Assembly: GCA_002360925.1 (NCBI GenBank) | Contig: DERN01000007.1 | Coordinates: 1 to 64,000 of the forward strand | Direction: 5' to 3' | Origin: Flavobacteriaceae bacterium UBA3339 | GTDB lineage: Bacteria; Bacteroidota; Bacteroidia; Flavobacteriales; Flavobacteriaceae | DNA length: 64,000 nucleotides | Shown here: in pieces, positions 1 to 9,166 of the stretch | Layout of the letters: every line of letters starts with the position of its first letter | Numbering within the stretch: the first letter of the stretch is position 1 | Notes under the pieces: model-generated | What the model was told of the DNA's origin: nothing | Databases searched by the model: none | The model's input: the letters and a program-made list of their open reading frames with translations, nothing else | Position numbers and translations under genes: made by a program

Positions 1-48
1 CTATGAACGTATTCTCTTATTTCTTCGCCTTCTCTCGGAAAACGGTTG

Positions 49-78
49 CAAAAGTAGTAATCTTTTTTAATCCTGCAA
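49..78 (-). promoter_or_regulatory. Bacteroidota-type promoter, probably of an rRNA operon
   Basis: Read on the minus strand there is TTG, 19 bases, then TACTTTTG, a full match to the Bacteroidota consensus TTG-N19-TAnnTTTG. It points out of the left edge. The roughly 50 bases after it resemble the start of an rRNA leader, because flavobacterial rrn leaders often run from such a box to a GTTCATAG-like stretch. The rRNA genes themselves are not in the window, so the target is inferred. Confidence 0.6.
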
Positions 79-149
79 AACTTTTTAAAGTTTTTTTTTA
101 GACTTAAATTTTCTTAAAACTTCTCTCGAACCCTTTCGGATTGCGAGTG

Positions 150-256
150 CAAAGATAAACACGTTTTTTCTACACTTCCAAATTTATTTTCAAAATTTTT
201 CGTGTTATAAAATCTTTAAATGAACGTGTATTTCCTTGTTTGCGGTGGCAAAGATA
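150..256 (-). promoter_or_regulatory. Two further tandem promoters upstream of the same left-going transcript
   Basis: Two exact TATCTTTG boxes (complement at 150-157 and 249-256) lie about 100 bases apart and about 100 bases above the box at 49-56. Each is followed by a short GC-richer patch. The left one has a possible TTG 21 bases upstream; the right one has no well-spaced TTG. The rest of 1-604 shows no credible coding sequence. Stacked promoters fit a strongly expressed stable-RNA operon. Confidence 0.5.
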
Positions 257-604
257 CTCCCCTTTTTTCCTCGAATCCTAATCTTTTTTCAAGTTTTTTT
301 AAAACTATCTTTTAAACACATAAAATACAAACCATTAGCACTAAACTTTCTTTTCGAATCGGTCTTAAAAAAGAACGAAAACCAACGAAATATGAAAGAA
401 AACAAACTTCGTTCAACAGAAAATATTTTTCTAATCTCAATGATTTTATTGTAAAATCTACTTGAAAAGTCATTTTTTAAACAAACCTCATCCTATATAA
501 AGGAGAAATTAAAAGCAATTTTATCATCTCGCTTTACATTTTAATAACATTAATTTCAATTTGTCTTTACGAAAATTAAATGTGAAACCATGAATTTTGC
601 ATTG

Positions 605-1471
605 ATGAAACATAAATTTAAACTCTTAGTCAAATCTGCTCTTTTTTGTTTTGGTTTCTTAACAATAATAGGATGCACTTCTAACAACACATCCATAAAA
701 ATGAAAGGTTCCGATACAGAAGTAAATTTAGCTGTGAATTTAGCAGAGAAGTACACCGAACTTGATCCCGACTTCAGCATTGCAATTTCTGGCGGCGGTT
801 CTGGTTTAGGCATTACCTCTTTATTAAATGGTCAGGCAGACATTGCTAATTCTTCCCGACCTTTATCTGATGAAGAAATCGAGCAATTCAAAAACAAAAA
901 TGTAGAAGTAAAAACGGTTGTCTTTGCCGAAGACGCAACTGCTTTTGTGGTTCATAAAGATTTACCAATTGAAGAAATCGATCTTGAAACACTTAAAAAG
1001 ATTTTAAATGGTGAATTTACCAATTGGAAAAACATTATTTCTTCAGTCGATCTTCCTATTAATATATATGGAAGACAAAGTAGCTCGGGAACGCATTCGT
1101 TTGTTAAAAAGAAACTGAAAATCGAATTCACAAATGCTGCAAAAGAAATGACCGGAAACGCACAGATTCTTGAAGGTGTAAAAGCCGATAAATCTGGAAT
1201 TGGATATGTTGGCGCCGGATATGTTGCACACGATCCAAATGCAAATCAGGCTGTAAAGATTTTAAAAGTAAAAGAAAATTCTGACGCTGTAGCCTACTCT
1301 CCTATCGATCCGAATGCGATTAATCAAAGTTTATATTTCTTTCAGCGTCCTTTATATCAATTTGTTCTTGCAGAATCTTGGGAGAAAGTAAAACCTTTTA
1401 TTGATTTCGAAAAGAGCGAAAAAGGAAAAGAAATGATTGAAAATCATGGTTATTACATAATTGAAAAATAA
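605..1471 (+). CDS. pstS: Phosphate ABC transporter, substrate-binding lipoprotein PstS
   Basis: Captures phosphate outside the inner membrane and hands it to PstCA. The start at 605 gives a classic lipoprotein signal: a basic N-terminus, a hydrophobic run and a lipobox ending TIIGC, so the mature protein starts at that Cys. An in-frame ATG at 590 would add five residues. Visible PstS motifs are GSDTEVNLA, GGGSGLGI, the NSSRPLSDEE segment and GRQSSSGTHSF, which form the phosphate-binding pocket in this family. It is the first gene of a tightly packed operon, and its stop overlaps the pstC start (TAATG). No clear promoter box was found. Confidence 0.93.
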   Translation: MKHKFKLLVKSALFCFGFLTIIGCTSNNTSIKMKGSDTEVNLAVNLAEKYTELDPDFSIAISGGGSGLGITSLLNGQADIANSSRPLSDEEIEQFKNKNVEVKTVVFAEDATAFVVHKDLPIEEIDLETLKKILNGEFTNWKNIISSVDLPINIYGRQSSSGTHSFVKKKLKIEFTNAAKEMTGNAQILEGVKADKSGIGYVGAGYVAHDPNANQAVKILKVKENSDAVAYSPIDPNAINQSLYFFQRPLYQFVLAESWEKVKPFIDFEKSEKGKEMIENHGYYIIEK

Positions 1472-2361
1472 TGAAATACACAACTAGAATCACGATTGAT
1501 TATATATTTAAAATAATCTTTAAAACAACAGGAATGCTGGTTTTAGGATTATTAGGAGGAATTTTCGCTATGTTGGTTTACAATTCTTTCTCATTCTTTT
1601 TAGATGTAAAACCTTTAGATTTTATTACCGGAATGGAATGGGCACCAACAGCAAAAACTCCAAAATACGGAATGCTTCCATTAATCTTAAGCACCACACT
1701 TGTAACTTTTGGAGCTATGATTATTGCGATTCCATTAGGAATTGGAACCGCTTCTTATATTGCTATTTATGCTAAACCTCGCGTAAAGAACATTTTAAAA
1801 CCCGCAATCGAAATGTTGGCAGCTGTTCCTTCAGTTGTAATCGGATTTTTAGGAATTGTTGTTGTAAGTCCGGGAATTGCAAATATGGCAGATTTACCAA
1901 ACGGACTAAACGCTTTAAACGGAGCTATTTTGTTAGCAATTATGGCACTTCCTACAATTATTACAGTTGCCGAAGATGCAATTCACGCAGTTCCTAATTC
2001 ATATAAAGAAGCAAGTTACGGCGTTGGTGCAAACAGATGGCAAACCTTACGAAAAGTAATTATTCCGGCAGCAGCTCCAGGAATCATCGCTGCAATTATG
2101 CTAGGTGTTGGTAGAGCAATTGGCGAAACTATGACGGTTTTAATGGCAACAGGAAATGCCGCTTTGCTTCCAACAGGATTTTTCGATTCTGTAAAAACCA
2201 TGACGGCAACCATTGCAATAGAAATGGGCGAAGTTCCTTACCAAACAACACATTATTACGCTTTATATGCCATTGCAACTGTACTTTTCTTCATGACGCT
2301 TTTTGCAAATCTTTTAGGAGAATTTTTTATTAACCGCTTTAGAAAATATCATGCCGCATAA
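1471..2361 (+). CDS. pstC: Phosphate ABC transporter permease PstC
   Basis: Inner-membrane permease of 296 residues with about six hydrophobic segments. The cytoplasmic loop that docks the ATPase is present as an EASYGVGANRWQT motif followed by a PAAAPGI turn, typical of PstC/PstA. It starts one base before the end of pstS and overlaps pstA by 11 bases, so translation is probably coupled. It forms the channel with PstA. The order S-C-A-B is the usual one for this transporter. Confidence 0.92.
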   Translation: MKYTTRITIDYIFKIIFKTTGMLVLGLLGGIFAMLVYNSFSFFLDVKPLDFITGMEWAPTAKTPKYGMLPLILSTTLVTFGAMIIAIPLGIGTASYIAIYAKPRVKNILKPAIEMLAAVPSVVIGFLGIVVVSPGIANMADLPNGLNALNGAILLAIMALPTIITVAEDAIHAVPNSYKEASYGVGANRWQTLRKVIIPAAAPGIIAAIMLGVGRAIGETMTVLMATGNAALLPTGFFDSVKTMTATIAIEMGEVPYQTTHYYALYAIATVLFFMTLFANLLGEFFINRFRKYHAA

Positions 2362-3208
2362 ATCATCAAAATTATCAAGCGTTGTAGAATGGAGCACTTT
2401 ATTATTAAGCACCGCAATTGTTTGTTTCTTTTTATTTGTTATTATTTGGGAGATTGTTTCTAAAGGATCGAGTGTAATTTCGTGGGAATTTATCTCAAAA
2501 GTTCCTTCAGAAGGAATGACAAAAGGAGGAATTTTAACTCCGATTATCGGAACAGTTTTACTTACGCTTATTACTTCTTTATTCGCCATTCCTTTCGGAG
2601 TATGTTGTGCGATTTATCTTAATGAATATGCCGAAAACAATTGGCTAACCAGAATAATTAGAGCTGCAATTCGAAATCTTTCCGGAGTTCCTTCCATTAT
2701 TTACGGATTATTCGGTTTAGCTTTATTCGTTCAAGCTTTACAATTTGGAACTTCACTTTTAGCAGCCGGACTTACTTTAGGATTATTATCGCTTCCTTAC
2801 ATCATTACAACAACCGAAGAAGCTTTAAAACGAATTCCGAACAGTACGCGCGAAGCCGCTTTAGCAATTGGAGCTACAAAATTTGAAACCATAAAAGATG
2901 TTGTAATTCCTTCTGCAGTTTCGGGAATTTTAACCGGAATTGTTTTAACCTTATCAAGAGCAGCCGGCGAAACCGCTCCTATTTTATTTACAGGAGCCGC
3001 ATTTTACATAAACGGAACAAGCGGATACGTAAACCAAGAATTCATGGCGTTGCCGTACCATTTGTACATGCTTTCTACACAACACCAATCGATCGATGAA
3101 GTAAGACCAATTGCTTACGGAACCGCATTAATCTTAATAATCGTTGTTTTTTTATTGAACCTCAGCGCATTTTATATTCGCTACAAATACCGAAAAAATG
3201 AAAACTAA
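2351..3208 (+). CDS. pstA: Phosphate ABC transporter permease PstA
   Basis: Second permease subunit, 285 residues, with several membrane helices and the docking motif STREAALAIGATKFET near residue 172. A GETAPILFTGA segment after the docking loop is characteristic of PstA rather than PstC. The gene overlaps pstC at its start and pstB at its end (11 bases each), consistent with one polycistronic message. Confidence 0.92.
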   Translation: MPHKSSKLSSVVEWSTLLLSTAIVCFFLFVIIWEIVSKGSSVISWEFISKVPSEGMTKGGILTPIIGTVLLTLITSLFAIPFGVCCAIYLNEYAENNWLTRIIRAAIRNLSGVPSIIYGLFGLALFVQALQFGTSLLAAGLTLGLLSLPYIITTTEEALKRIPNSTREAALAIGATKFETIKDVVIPSAVSGILTGIVLTLSRAAGETAPILFTGAAFYINGTSGYVNQEFMALPYHLYMLSTQHQSIDEVRPIAYGTALILIIVVFLLNLSAFYIRYKYRKNEN

Positions 3209-3944
3209 ACTTTCAGCCGAAAATCTAAATATAAGTTTTGGAACCAAACCTGTTCTAAATAATGTTAATGTTCAGTTTAACGAAAAAGAAATTACCGCAT
3301 TAATTGGTCCTTCTGGATGTGGAAAAAGTACTTTATTAAGAAGTTTTAACCGCATGCACGACTTGTCGCCCGATGCTAAAATTGAGGGAATATTAAAACT
3401 TGAAGATTTAAATATTTATTCGAACACTGTTCCGGTAACCGAAATACGAAAACGTATTGGAATGGTCTTTCAAAAAGCGAATCCATTTCCTAAAAGCATT
3501 CAGGAAAATATTGCTTACGGATTAAAAATCAATAATCTTCCACACGGAAAAGATGTGATTCAGAAAGCACTTGAAGAAGCTTATTTGTGGGACGAAGTAA
3601 AAAGTGATTTAAAAATGCCGGCAACCCGACTTTCTGGTGGACAACAACAACGTTTATGTATTGCCAGAGCAGTTGCATTGCGCCCAGAAGTTATTTTAAT
3701 GGACGAACCTTGTTCGGCTTTAGATCCTGTTAGTACTTTAAAAATCGAAGAATTAATAAAACATTTAAAAGAAAAATATACCATTGTAATTGTTACACAC
3801 AATATGCAACAAGCACAACGTATTGCCGACAAAACGGTTTTTATGTATTTGGGCGAAGTAAAAGAAGAAGGCCCTACAGAACAAATTTTTCAAAATCCGA
3901 AAAACGAAATGACCGCTAATTACATCAGTGGACATTTTGGATAA
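3198..3944 (+). CDS. pstB: Phosphate ABC transporter ATP-binding protein PstB
   Basis: ATPase that powers PstCA. At 248 residues it has the normal length. Walker A is GPSGCGKST (about residue 37), the Q-loop lies in VFQKANPFP, the signature is LSGGQQQRL (about 145), Walker B is VILMDEPCSALD and the switch His is in VTHNM. The EGPTEQIF tail is typical of PstB. phoU, which usually follows pstB, is missing: the next gene is convergent and unrelated. Confidence 0.95.
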   Translation: MKTKLSAENLNISFGTKPVLNNVNVQFNEKEITALIGPSGCGKSTLLRSFNRMHDLSPDAKIEGILKLEDLNIYSNTVPVTEIRKRIGMVFQKANPFPKSIQENIAYGLKINNLPHGKDVIQKALEEAYLWDEVKSDLKMPATRLSGGQQQRLCIARAVALRPEVILMDEPCSALDPVSTLKIEELIKHLKEKYTIVIVTHNMQQAQRIADKTVFMYLGEVKEEGPTEQIFQNPKNEMTANYISGHFG

Positions 3945-3948
3945 AAAA

Positions 3949-3978
3949 AATAATGAATCCTATATAGGATTCATTATT
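3949..3978. terminator. Perfect 30-base palindrome after pstB
   Basis: AATAATGAATCC and its complement meet at a TATA centre with no mismatch, directly after the pstB stop. It can form a long hairpin and probably ends the pst transcript, although the T-run after it is weak. Confidence 0.6.
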
Positions 3979-4010
3979 CTTATAGTTAGTCATTGTTAAT
4001 TTAAGAAAAA

Positions 4011-4038
4011 GATCGAGTAGAAAAACTATTCGATTTTT
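4011..4038. terminator. Hairpin with T-run between convergent pstB and the ABC-F gene
   Basis: ATCGAGTAG, a short A-rich loop and CTATTCGAT are followed by six T on the plus strand and flanked by A-rich sequence on the left. It can work in both directions and touches the ABC-F stop codon. Confidence 0.6.
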
Positions 4039-5669
4039 TATTTCTCAATCTCTTTTAAAGATTCCATTTTCTTTAAAGCTAAGAAACCTTTAATATCTTC
4101 GAAATGTTCTTTGACGCGTTTATTTCCAAATTCGAAAACCTTTTCGGCTAAACCGTCTAAGAAATCACGATCGTGCGATACTAAAATTACGGTTCCTTCA
4201 AATTCTTTCAAGGCTTCCTTAATAATATCTTTGGTTTTCATGTCTAAATGATTTGTGGGCTCATCGAGAATCAAAACATTATAAGGCTCTAACAATAATT
4301 TTATCATGGCTAAACGTGTTTTTTCACCGCCCGATAAAACCTTTACTTTTTTGTCGATATCTTCGCCTGAAAACATAAAAGCACCTAAAATACTTTTAAT
4401 TTGTGTACGAATATCTCCTTCGGCAATTCGATCTATTGTTTCAAAAATCGTGATATTTTCATCTAATAACGAAGCTTGATTTTGAGCAAAATATCCAATT
4501 TTAGCATTATGACCAATTTCGATTGATCCTTCAAAATCAATTTCATTCATAATTGCTTTAATCATGGTCGATTTCCCTTCTCCATTTTTCCCCACTAAAG
4601 CCACTTTCTGACCTCGTTCAATTACCATATTTGCACTGTTAAACACTATATGATCTCCGTATTTCTTTGTCATTTCTTTTACAATAACTGGATATTGCCC
4701 CGAACGCGCAGCAGGTGGAAATTTTAAACGTAAAGCCGATGTATCAACCTCATCTACTTCAATAATCTCTAATTTTTCTAACATCCGAACTCGTGATTGC
4801 ACCTGTTCTGTTTTAGAAAACGTTCCGCGAAAACGCTCGATAAACGCTTTATTTTCGGCAATGAATTTTTGCTGTTCGTCGTATGCTTTTTGCTGATGAA
4901 TTCTACGATCTTGACGCAATACCAAATAATCGGAATAACGTGCGCGATAATCGTAAATGCGTCCCATCGTAACTTCAATTGTTCGGTTTGTGATATTATC
5001 CACAAATGCGCGATCGTGCGAAATAACCATTACCGCTTTTGCCGAATTCAACAAGAAGTCTTCTAACCATTGAATCGATTCTATATCTAAGTGATTCGTT
5101 GGCTCATCTAACAAAATTAAATCAGGTTTTCTTAAAAGGATTTTAGCTAATTCAATTCGCATTCTCCATCCACCAGAAAATTCTGATGTTGGTCGATCTA
5201 AATCTTCTTGCGAAAATCCCATTCCTTTTAAAACTTTTTCGACTTCGGCTTCGTAATTAACTTCCTCGATCGAATAAAACTTTTCACTTAATTCAGAAAC
5301 ACGTTCAATCAATTTCATGTAATCATCGCTTTCGTAATCGGTTCTTACAGTTAATTGTTCGTTTAGTTCATCGATTTGCTTTTTCATCGAGAAAATTTCT
5401 TCATACGCTTTTGCCGCTTCATCTCGAACCGAACTATCATCTTCTGTCAATAAATGTTGTGGTAAATATGCAATAACCGCTTCTTTTGGAGCCGCAATAT
5501 TTCCTAAACTCGGCTTATTGATTCCGGCAACAATTTTTAATAAAGTAGATTTTCCTGCACCGTTTTTACCCATTAATGCAATTTTATCGTTTTCATTAAT
5601 AGCAAAACTTACGCCACTAAATAAAGTGGTTGCTCCGAATTGAACGGCTATGTCGTTAACTGTAATCAT
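4038..5669 (-). CDS. ABC-F family ATPase (ribosome-associated, EttA/Uup-like group)
   Basis: Soluble protein of 543 residues with two ABC domains in tandem and no membrane segments, as in the ABC-F class of translation factors. Domain 1 has Walker A GKNGAGKST (about residue 36), signature FSGGWRMR and Walker B LILLDEPTNHLD. Domain 2 has GKNGEGKST (about 362), LSGGEKTR and VLILDEPTNHLD. The linker between them (about 240-320) is charged and helical, like the P-site tRNA interaction motif region. Housekeeping and antibiotic-protection subgroups cannot be told apart here. It is a single gene with its own promoter at 5689-5721. Confidence 0.88.
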   Translation of the reverse strand: MITVNDIAVQFGATTLFSGVSFAINENDKIALMGKNGAGKSTLLKIVAGINKPSLGNIAAPKEAVIAYLPQHLLTEDDSSVRDEAAKAYEEIFSMKKQIDELNEQLTVRTDYESDDYMKLIERVSELSEKFYSIEEVNYEAEVEKVLKGMGFSQEDLDRPTSEFSGGWRMRIELAKILLRKPDLILLDEPTNHLDIESIQWLEDFLLNSAKAVMVISHDRAFVDNITNRTIEVTMGRIYDYRARYSDYLVLRQDRRIHQQKAYDEQQKFIAENKAFIERFRGTFSKTEQVQSRVRMLEKLEIIEVDEVDTSALRLKFPPAARSGQYPVIVKEMTKKYGDHIVFNSANMVIERGQKVALVGKNGEGKSTMIKAIMNEIDFEGSIEIGHNAKIGYFAQNQASLLDENITIFETIDRIAEGDIRTQIKSILGAFMFSGEDIDKKVKVLSGGEKTRLAMIKLLLEPYNVLILDEPTNHLDMKTKDIIKEALKEFEGTVILVSHDRDFLDGLAEKVFEFGNKRVKEHFEDIKGFLALKKMESLKEIEK

Positions 5670-5688
5670 TATATAAAATTAAGTGGTG

Positions 5689-5721
5689 CAAAGATAGAAG
5701 AAGTCTGCATAAAAAAACCAA
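5689..5721 (-). promoter_or_regulatory. Promoter of the ABC-F gene
   Basis: Minus strand TATCTTTG (complement 5689-5696) lies 20 bases before the start codon, with a possible TTG 22 bases upstream. Confidence 0.5.
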
Positions 5722-5738
5722 CTCAATTGAGTTGGTTT
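5715..5738 (-). terminator. Terminator after nhaA
   Basis: Perfect palindrome AAACCAACTCAA plus its complement just after the nhaA stop, followed on the minus strand by a T-run. It overlaps the ABC-F promoter region. Confidence 0.7.
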
Positions 5739-5741
5739 AAA

Positions 5742-7076
5742 TTATTTTTTGGTGTTTCCTGTTTTAGATAAAATAAAGAATCCTATTAATCCGCCTACTA
5801 AAGAAGCAACTATAATTCCTAATTTTGCCTGATCCGGAAAGTCGGGATGTTTATTTACATCGAAAGCTAATTCGGTTACGAATAACGACATCGTAAAACC
5901 GATCGAAGCTAAAAAGCCAACTCCTAATAAATTTCTCATTGTCATTCCTTCGGGTTTTGGAACTACTTTTAATTTAATTATTAAAGCAATTAATCCAAAA
6001 ACACCAATTACTTTTCCAACTAATAATCCTAAAGCAACTCCGATTGTTACGGCACTAATCCCTCCATCAATCGAAATAGGAATTGCAGCATTACACAAAG
6101 CAAAAATCGGCATCACAATAAAACTTACAAAACCATGCATTTCGTGTTCTAAACGTTGTGAAGGCGGAAGCGCATCTTTTGTTAATTCGCGCATTTCTTC
6201 TATAATATGGATTTGCTCGCCTGTAAGATTCGGTTGTTTATCTTTTGGATCTATCGCAAAAAAACGTTCACGCAATTCGTTGATTTTAAAAGAAAAATAT
6301 CCTTCATTCACTCGAGCATTTGCCGGAATTGCAAAAGCAGCTAAAACCGCAGCAATTGTTGCGTGAACTCCAGAAAGTAAAAACGCTAACCAAATTCCGC
6401 CAATTCCAATAATGGCATAAAAAATCGTACTTTTAAATCCTAGTTTATTACAAAGTAATAATAAGATAAACAATCCAATTCCGATTGATAAATACATTAA
6501 ATTTAAATCCGAAGTATAAAACAAGGCAATAACTAAAACAGCTCCTAAATCATCAACAATTGCGAGCGCTGTTAAGAAAACCTTTAAAGAAAGAGGCACT
6601 TTATTTCCTAATAAATACATAACACCCAAAGCAAATGCTATATCGGTTGCCATAGGAATTCCCCATCCGTGAGCTGCATCTGTTCCGCCATTAAAAATCG
6701 CATAAATCAAAGCCGGAAAAACCATTCCGCCAATTGCTGCAATAATCGGTAACATTGCTTTTTTAGGAGAAGCCAATTCTCCGTTTGTTAATTCACGTTT
6801 CAATTCCAATCCCACAACGAAAAAGAAAATAGCCATTAATCCGTCGTTAATCCAATGATGAAGCGACATTTTTAATTCTAAATCTCCGAATGATACTCCA
6901 ATTTCATGATGCCATATGCTTGAATAAGCTTCTGCCCAAGGCGAATTCGCGAAGAAAATTGCAATGACAGCTGCAACAAACAAAACAATTCCGCCTGTTG
7001 TAGATTGACTTATAAACTGATTAATTGGTTTTACGATGTACTTGTCTACAGGACTTAAATTTAGATTTGGTTCCAT
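5742..7076 (-). CDS. nhaA: Na+/H+ antiporter NhaA
   Basis: Inner-membrane antiporter that exports Na+ in exchange for protons. I place the start at 7076 (MEPNLNLSP), giving 444 residues. The longer reading frame to 7328 would run through the promoter region and the lipA start on the other strand. Family motifs are HHWINDGLMAIFFFVVGLEL and GWGIPMATDIAFALGV, and the ALAIVDDLGAVLVIALFYT stretch carries the paired aspartates that bind the cation. About 11-12 hydrophobic helices are visible. A hydrophilic insert near residue 250-300, between the middle helices, is longer than in E. coli. Divergent from lipA. Confidence 0.92.
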   Translation of the reverse strand: MEPNLNLSPVDKYIVKPINQFISQSTTGGIVLFVAAVIAIFFANSPWAEAYSSIWHHEIGVSFGDLELKMSLHHWINDGLMAIFFFVVGLELKRELTNGELASPKKAMLPIIAAIGGMVFPALIYAIFNGGTDAAHGWGIPMATDIAFALGVMYLLGNKVPLSLKVFLTALAIVDDLGAVLVIALFYTSDLNLMYLSIGIGLFILLLLCNKLGFKSTIFYAIIGIGGIWLAFLLSGVHATIAAVLAAFAIPANARVNEGYFSFKINELRERFFAIDPKDKQPNLTGEQIHIIEEMRELTKDALPPSQRLEHEMHGFVSFIVMPIFALCNAAIPISIDGGISAVTIGVALGLLVGKVIGVFGLIALIIKLKVVPKPEGMTMRNLLGVGFLASIGFTMSLFVTELAFDVNKHPDFPDQAKLGIIVASLVGGLIGFFILSKTGNTKK

Positions 7077-7127
7077 TTTTCTTTTTTTATGTAAGAAAAG
7101 CAAAAATAAAAGAATTCTAAAAGCAGA

Positions 7128-7155
7128 CAAAGTTATAAAGGTAAAATCGACACAA
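7128..7155 (-). promoter_or_regulatory. Candidate nhaA promoter
   Basis: Minus strand TAACTTTG (complement 7128-7135), with TTG 17 or 21 bases upstream. A second TATTTTTG box (complement 7101-7108) is nearer the gene. Either could serve. Confidence 0.45.
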
Positions 7156-7181
7156 ACAATACGAATCACAAACTTTTTCAA

Positions 7182-7189
7182 TATCTTTG
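7182..7189 (+). promoter_or_regulatory. lipA promoter -7 box
   Basis: TATCTTTG, an exact TAnnTTTG match 23 bases before the chosen lipA ATG. No well-spaced TTG upstream. Confidence 0.5.
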
Positions 7190-7212
7190 TATCTCTTTTA
7201 TATAAGAAATTT

Positions 7213-8085
7213 ATGGAATCGGTTTTAGATACAAACAAGCCGGCTACTGGTAAGCCAAAATGGTTACGTGTAAAATTACCAACCGGAAAAAAATATACAG
7301 AGTTAAGAGGTTTAGTAGATAAATACAAACTTCACACAATTTGTACTTCGGGAAGTTGCCCTAATATGGGCGAATGTTGGGGCGAAGGAACTGCGACTTT
7401 TATGATTTTAGGAAATATTTGTACGCGTTCTTGCGGATTTTGCGGTGTAAAAACCGGTCGTCCGGAAACAGTTGATTGGGACGAACCCGAAAAAGTGGCA
7501 CGCTCAATTAAGTTAATGAATATTAAACACGCCGTAATTACTTCGGTAGATCGCGACGATATAAAAGATGGCGGTTCTATTATTTGGGCCGAAACGGTAA
7601 AAGCAGTTCGCAGAATGAGTCCAGGAACAACAATGGAAACATTGATTCCTGATTTTCAAGGAATAGAACGAAACATCGATCGAATTTTAGAAGTTGCTCC
7701 TGAAGTTATTTCTCACAATATGGAAACTGTTCGGCGATTAACACGCGAAGTTCGTATTCAAGCAAAATACGATCGTAGTTTAGAAGTTTTACGCTATTTA
7801 AAAGCAAACGGAGCTAAACGTACCAAATCCGGAATTATGTTAGGATTAGGCGAAACTGAAGAAGAGGTAATTGAAACCATGCGCGATTTACGCAACGTTG
7901 GATTAGATGTTTTAACAATTGGTCAATATTTACAACCAAGTAAAAAACATTTACCTGTAAAAGAATTCATTACGCCTGAACAATTCAAAAAATACGAAGA
8001 AATTGGTTTAGAAATGGGCTTCCGTCACGTAGAAAGCGGTGCATTGGTTCGCTCATCTTACAAAGCACAAAAACATATTTTATAA
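7213..8085 (+). CDS. lipA: Lipoyl synthase LipA (radical SAM)
   Basis: Inserts two sulfurs into protein-bound octanoyl groups to make lipoate. I start it at 7213 (MESVLDTN, 290 residues), because the promoter box lies at 7182 and lipoyl synthases have about this length. The auxiliary cluster cysteines are in CTSGSCPNMGEC (about 44, 49, 55) and the radical-SAM cluster in CTRSCGFC (about 70, 74, 77). The C-terminal RSSYKA serine motif that ligates the auxiliary cluster is present. All expected catalytic features are intact. A hairpin terminator follows. Confidence 0.96.
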   Translation: MESVLDTNKPATGKPKWLRVKLPTGKKYTELRGLVDKYKLHTICTSGSCPNMGECWGEGTATFMILGNICTRSCGFCGVKTGRPETVDWDEPEKVARSIKLMNIKHAVITSVDRDDIKDGGSIIWAETVKAVRRMSPGTTMETLIPDFQGIERNIDRILEVAPEVISHNMETVRRLTREVRIQAKYDRSLEVLRYLKANGAKRTKSGIMLGLGETEEEVIETMRDLRNVGLDVLTIGQYLQPSKKHLPVKEFITPEQFKKYEEIGLEMGFRHVESGALVRSSYKAQKHIL

Positions 8086-8090
8086 TTTTA

Positions 8091-8112
8091 AGGTCGTTCT
8101 ATGGAACGACCT
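8091..8112 (+). terminator. Hairpin after lipA
   Basis: AGGTCGTTC, loop TATG, GAACGACCT: nine perfect pairs six bases after the lipA stop. The T-run after it is short. Confidence 0.6.
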
Positions 8113-8130
8113 GCTTGTTTTTAGAACAAA

Positions 8131-9138
8131 ATGAAAATTAAAATCGCTATTAATGGATTTGGTCGTATTGGTCGCAACCTTTTTCGATTATTAATCCATC
8201 ATCCTAAAATAGAAGTTGTTACCATTAATGATTTGGCTGATAACGCAACCATGGCGCATTTGTTGAAATACGACAGCGTTCACGGAAAATTAAACGAAGC
8301 TATTTCGTTCGATGAACATCATCTAATTGTAAACAACAAAAAAATAGCTTTTCTACACGAAAAAGATATTACTAAAATAAATTGGAAACCGCTTGATTTA
8401 GATTTTGTAATTGAAGCAACCGGAAAACACAAAACAAAAACCTTGTTGCAACATCATATTAATAACGGAGCAAAACGCGTTATTTTATCAGTTCCGCCCG
8501 AAGATAACGAAATTAAAACCGTTGTTTTAGGCGTAAATGAATCTGTTTTAGACGGAAGTGAATTAATTGTTTCTAACGCAAGCTGCACTACAAACAATGC
8601 GGCGCCCATGATAAAAGTGATTAAAGAATTGTGCGGATTAGACAAAGCGTTTATTACAACGGTTCACTCCTACACTACCGATCAAAGCTTGCACGATCAG
8701 CCACATAAAGATTTGCGAAGAGCGCGTGGTGCGGCACAATCGATTATTCCTACAACAACAGGAGCTGCAAAAGCTTTAACGAAAATTTTTCCGGAATATG
8801 AAGGAAAAATTGGTGGTGGCGGAATTCGAGTTCCTGTTCCCGATGGCTCTTTAACCGATATTACATGCTATGTAGATCGAGATGTTACGATGGAAGAAAT
8901 CAATGAGGCTTTTAAAGCTGCTTCAGAAAATGGATTGAAAGGAATTTTAGAATATACCGAAGATCCAATTGTTTCGGTCGATGTTATAGGAAATACGCAT
9001 TCTTGTTTGTTCGATTCGCAACTAACTGTGGTTTTAGGCAGGATGGTAAAAGTGGTTGGCTGGTACGATAACGAAATTGGATATTCATCAAGATTGATCG
9101 ATTTGATTTTGGTTTTAGCTAATGACAAACAGAATTGA
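8131..9138 (+). CDS. gap: Glyceraldehyde-3-phosphate dehydrogenase, type I
   Basis: Oxidises glyceraldehyde 3-phosphate with phosphate and NAD(P). The Rossmann start INGFGRIGR is at residue 8, the nucleophilic Cys152 is in SNASCTTNNAAP and the catalytic His is in TTVHSYTTDQ (about 179). The GGGGIRVPVPDGS and VVGWYDNEIGYS blocks are intact. The TINDLAD segment at the cofactor site keeps the acidic residue that favours NAD. Length 335 is normal. Many flavobacteria have two paralogues; which one this is cannot be told. It has a short spacing to the next gene, which has its own promoter box. Confidence 0.93.
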   Translation: MKIKIAINGFGRIGRNLFRLLIHHPKIEVVTINDLADNATMAHLLKYDSVHGKLNEAISFDEHHLIVNNKKIAFLHEKDITKINWKPLDLDFVIEATGKHKTKTLLQHHINNGAKRVILSVPPEDNEIKTVVLGVNESVLDGSELIVSNASCTTNNAAPMIKVIKELCGLDKAFITTVHSYTTDQSLHDQPHKDLRRARGAAQSIIPTTTGAAKALTKIFPEYEGKIGGGGIRVPVPDGSLTDITCYVDRDVTMEEINEAFKAASENGLKGILEYTEDPIVSVDVIGNTHSCLFDSQLTVVLGRMVKVVGWYDNEIGYSSRLIDLILVLANDKQN

Positions 9139-9146
9139 TATATTTG
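9139..9146 (+). promoter_or_regulatory. Promoter -7 box of the PhnA-like gene
   Basis: TATATTTG begins right after the gap stop codon and ends 20 bases before the next ATG. No TTG at the usual distance. Confidence 0.45.
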
Positions 9147-9166
9147 CAAAAATTTAAATATAATCC

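Noticed and set aside
236..454. Open frame of 72 codons near the left edge
   Set aside because: It runs through the promoter stack, has an AT-rich composition without a start signal, and its product looks like no protein.
7077..7328. Longer N-terminus of nhaA and the longer start of lipA on the opposite strand
   Set aside because: Both extended frames run through each other's promoter and start region. Promoter boxes at 7128 and 7182 and family lengths support the short starts.
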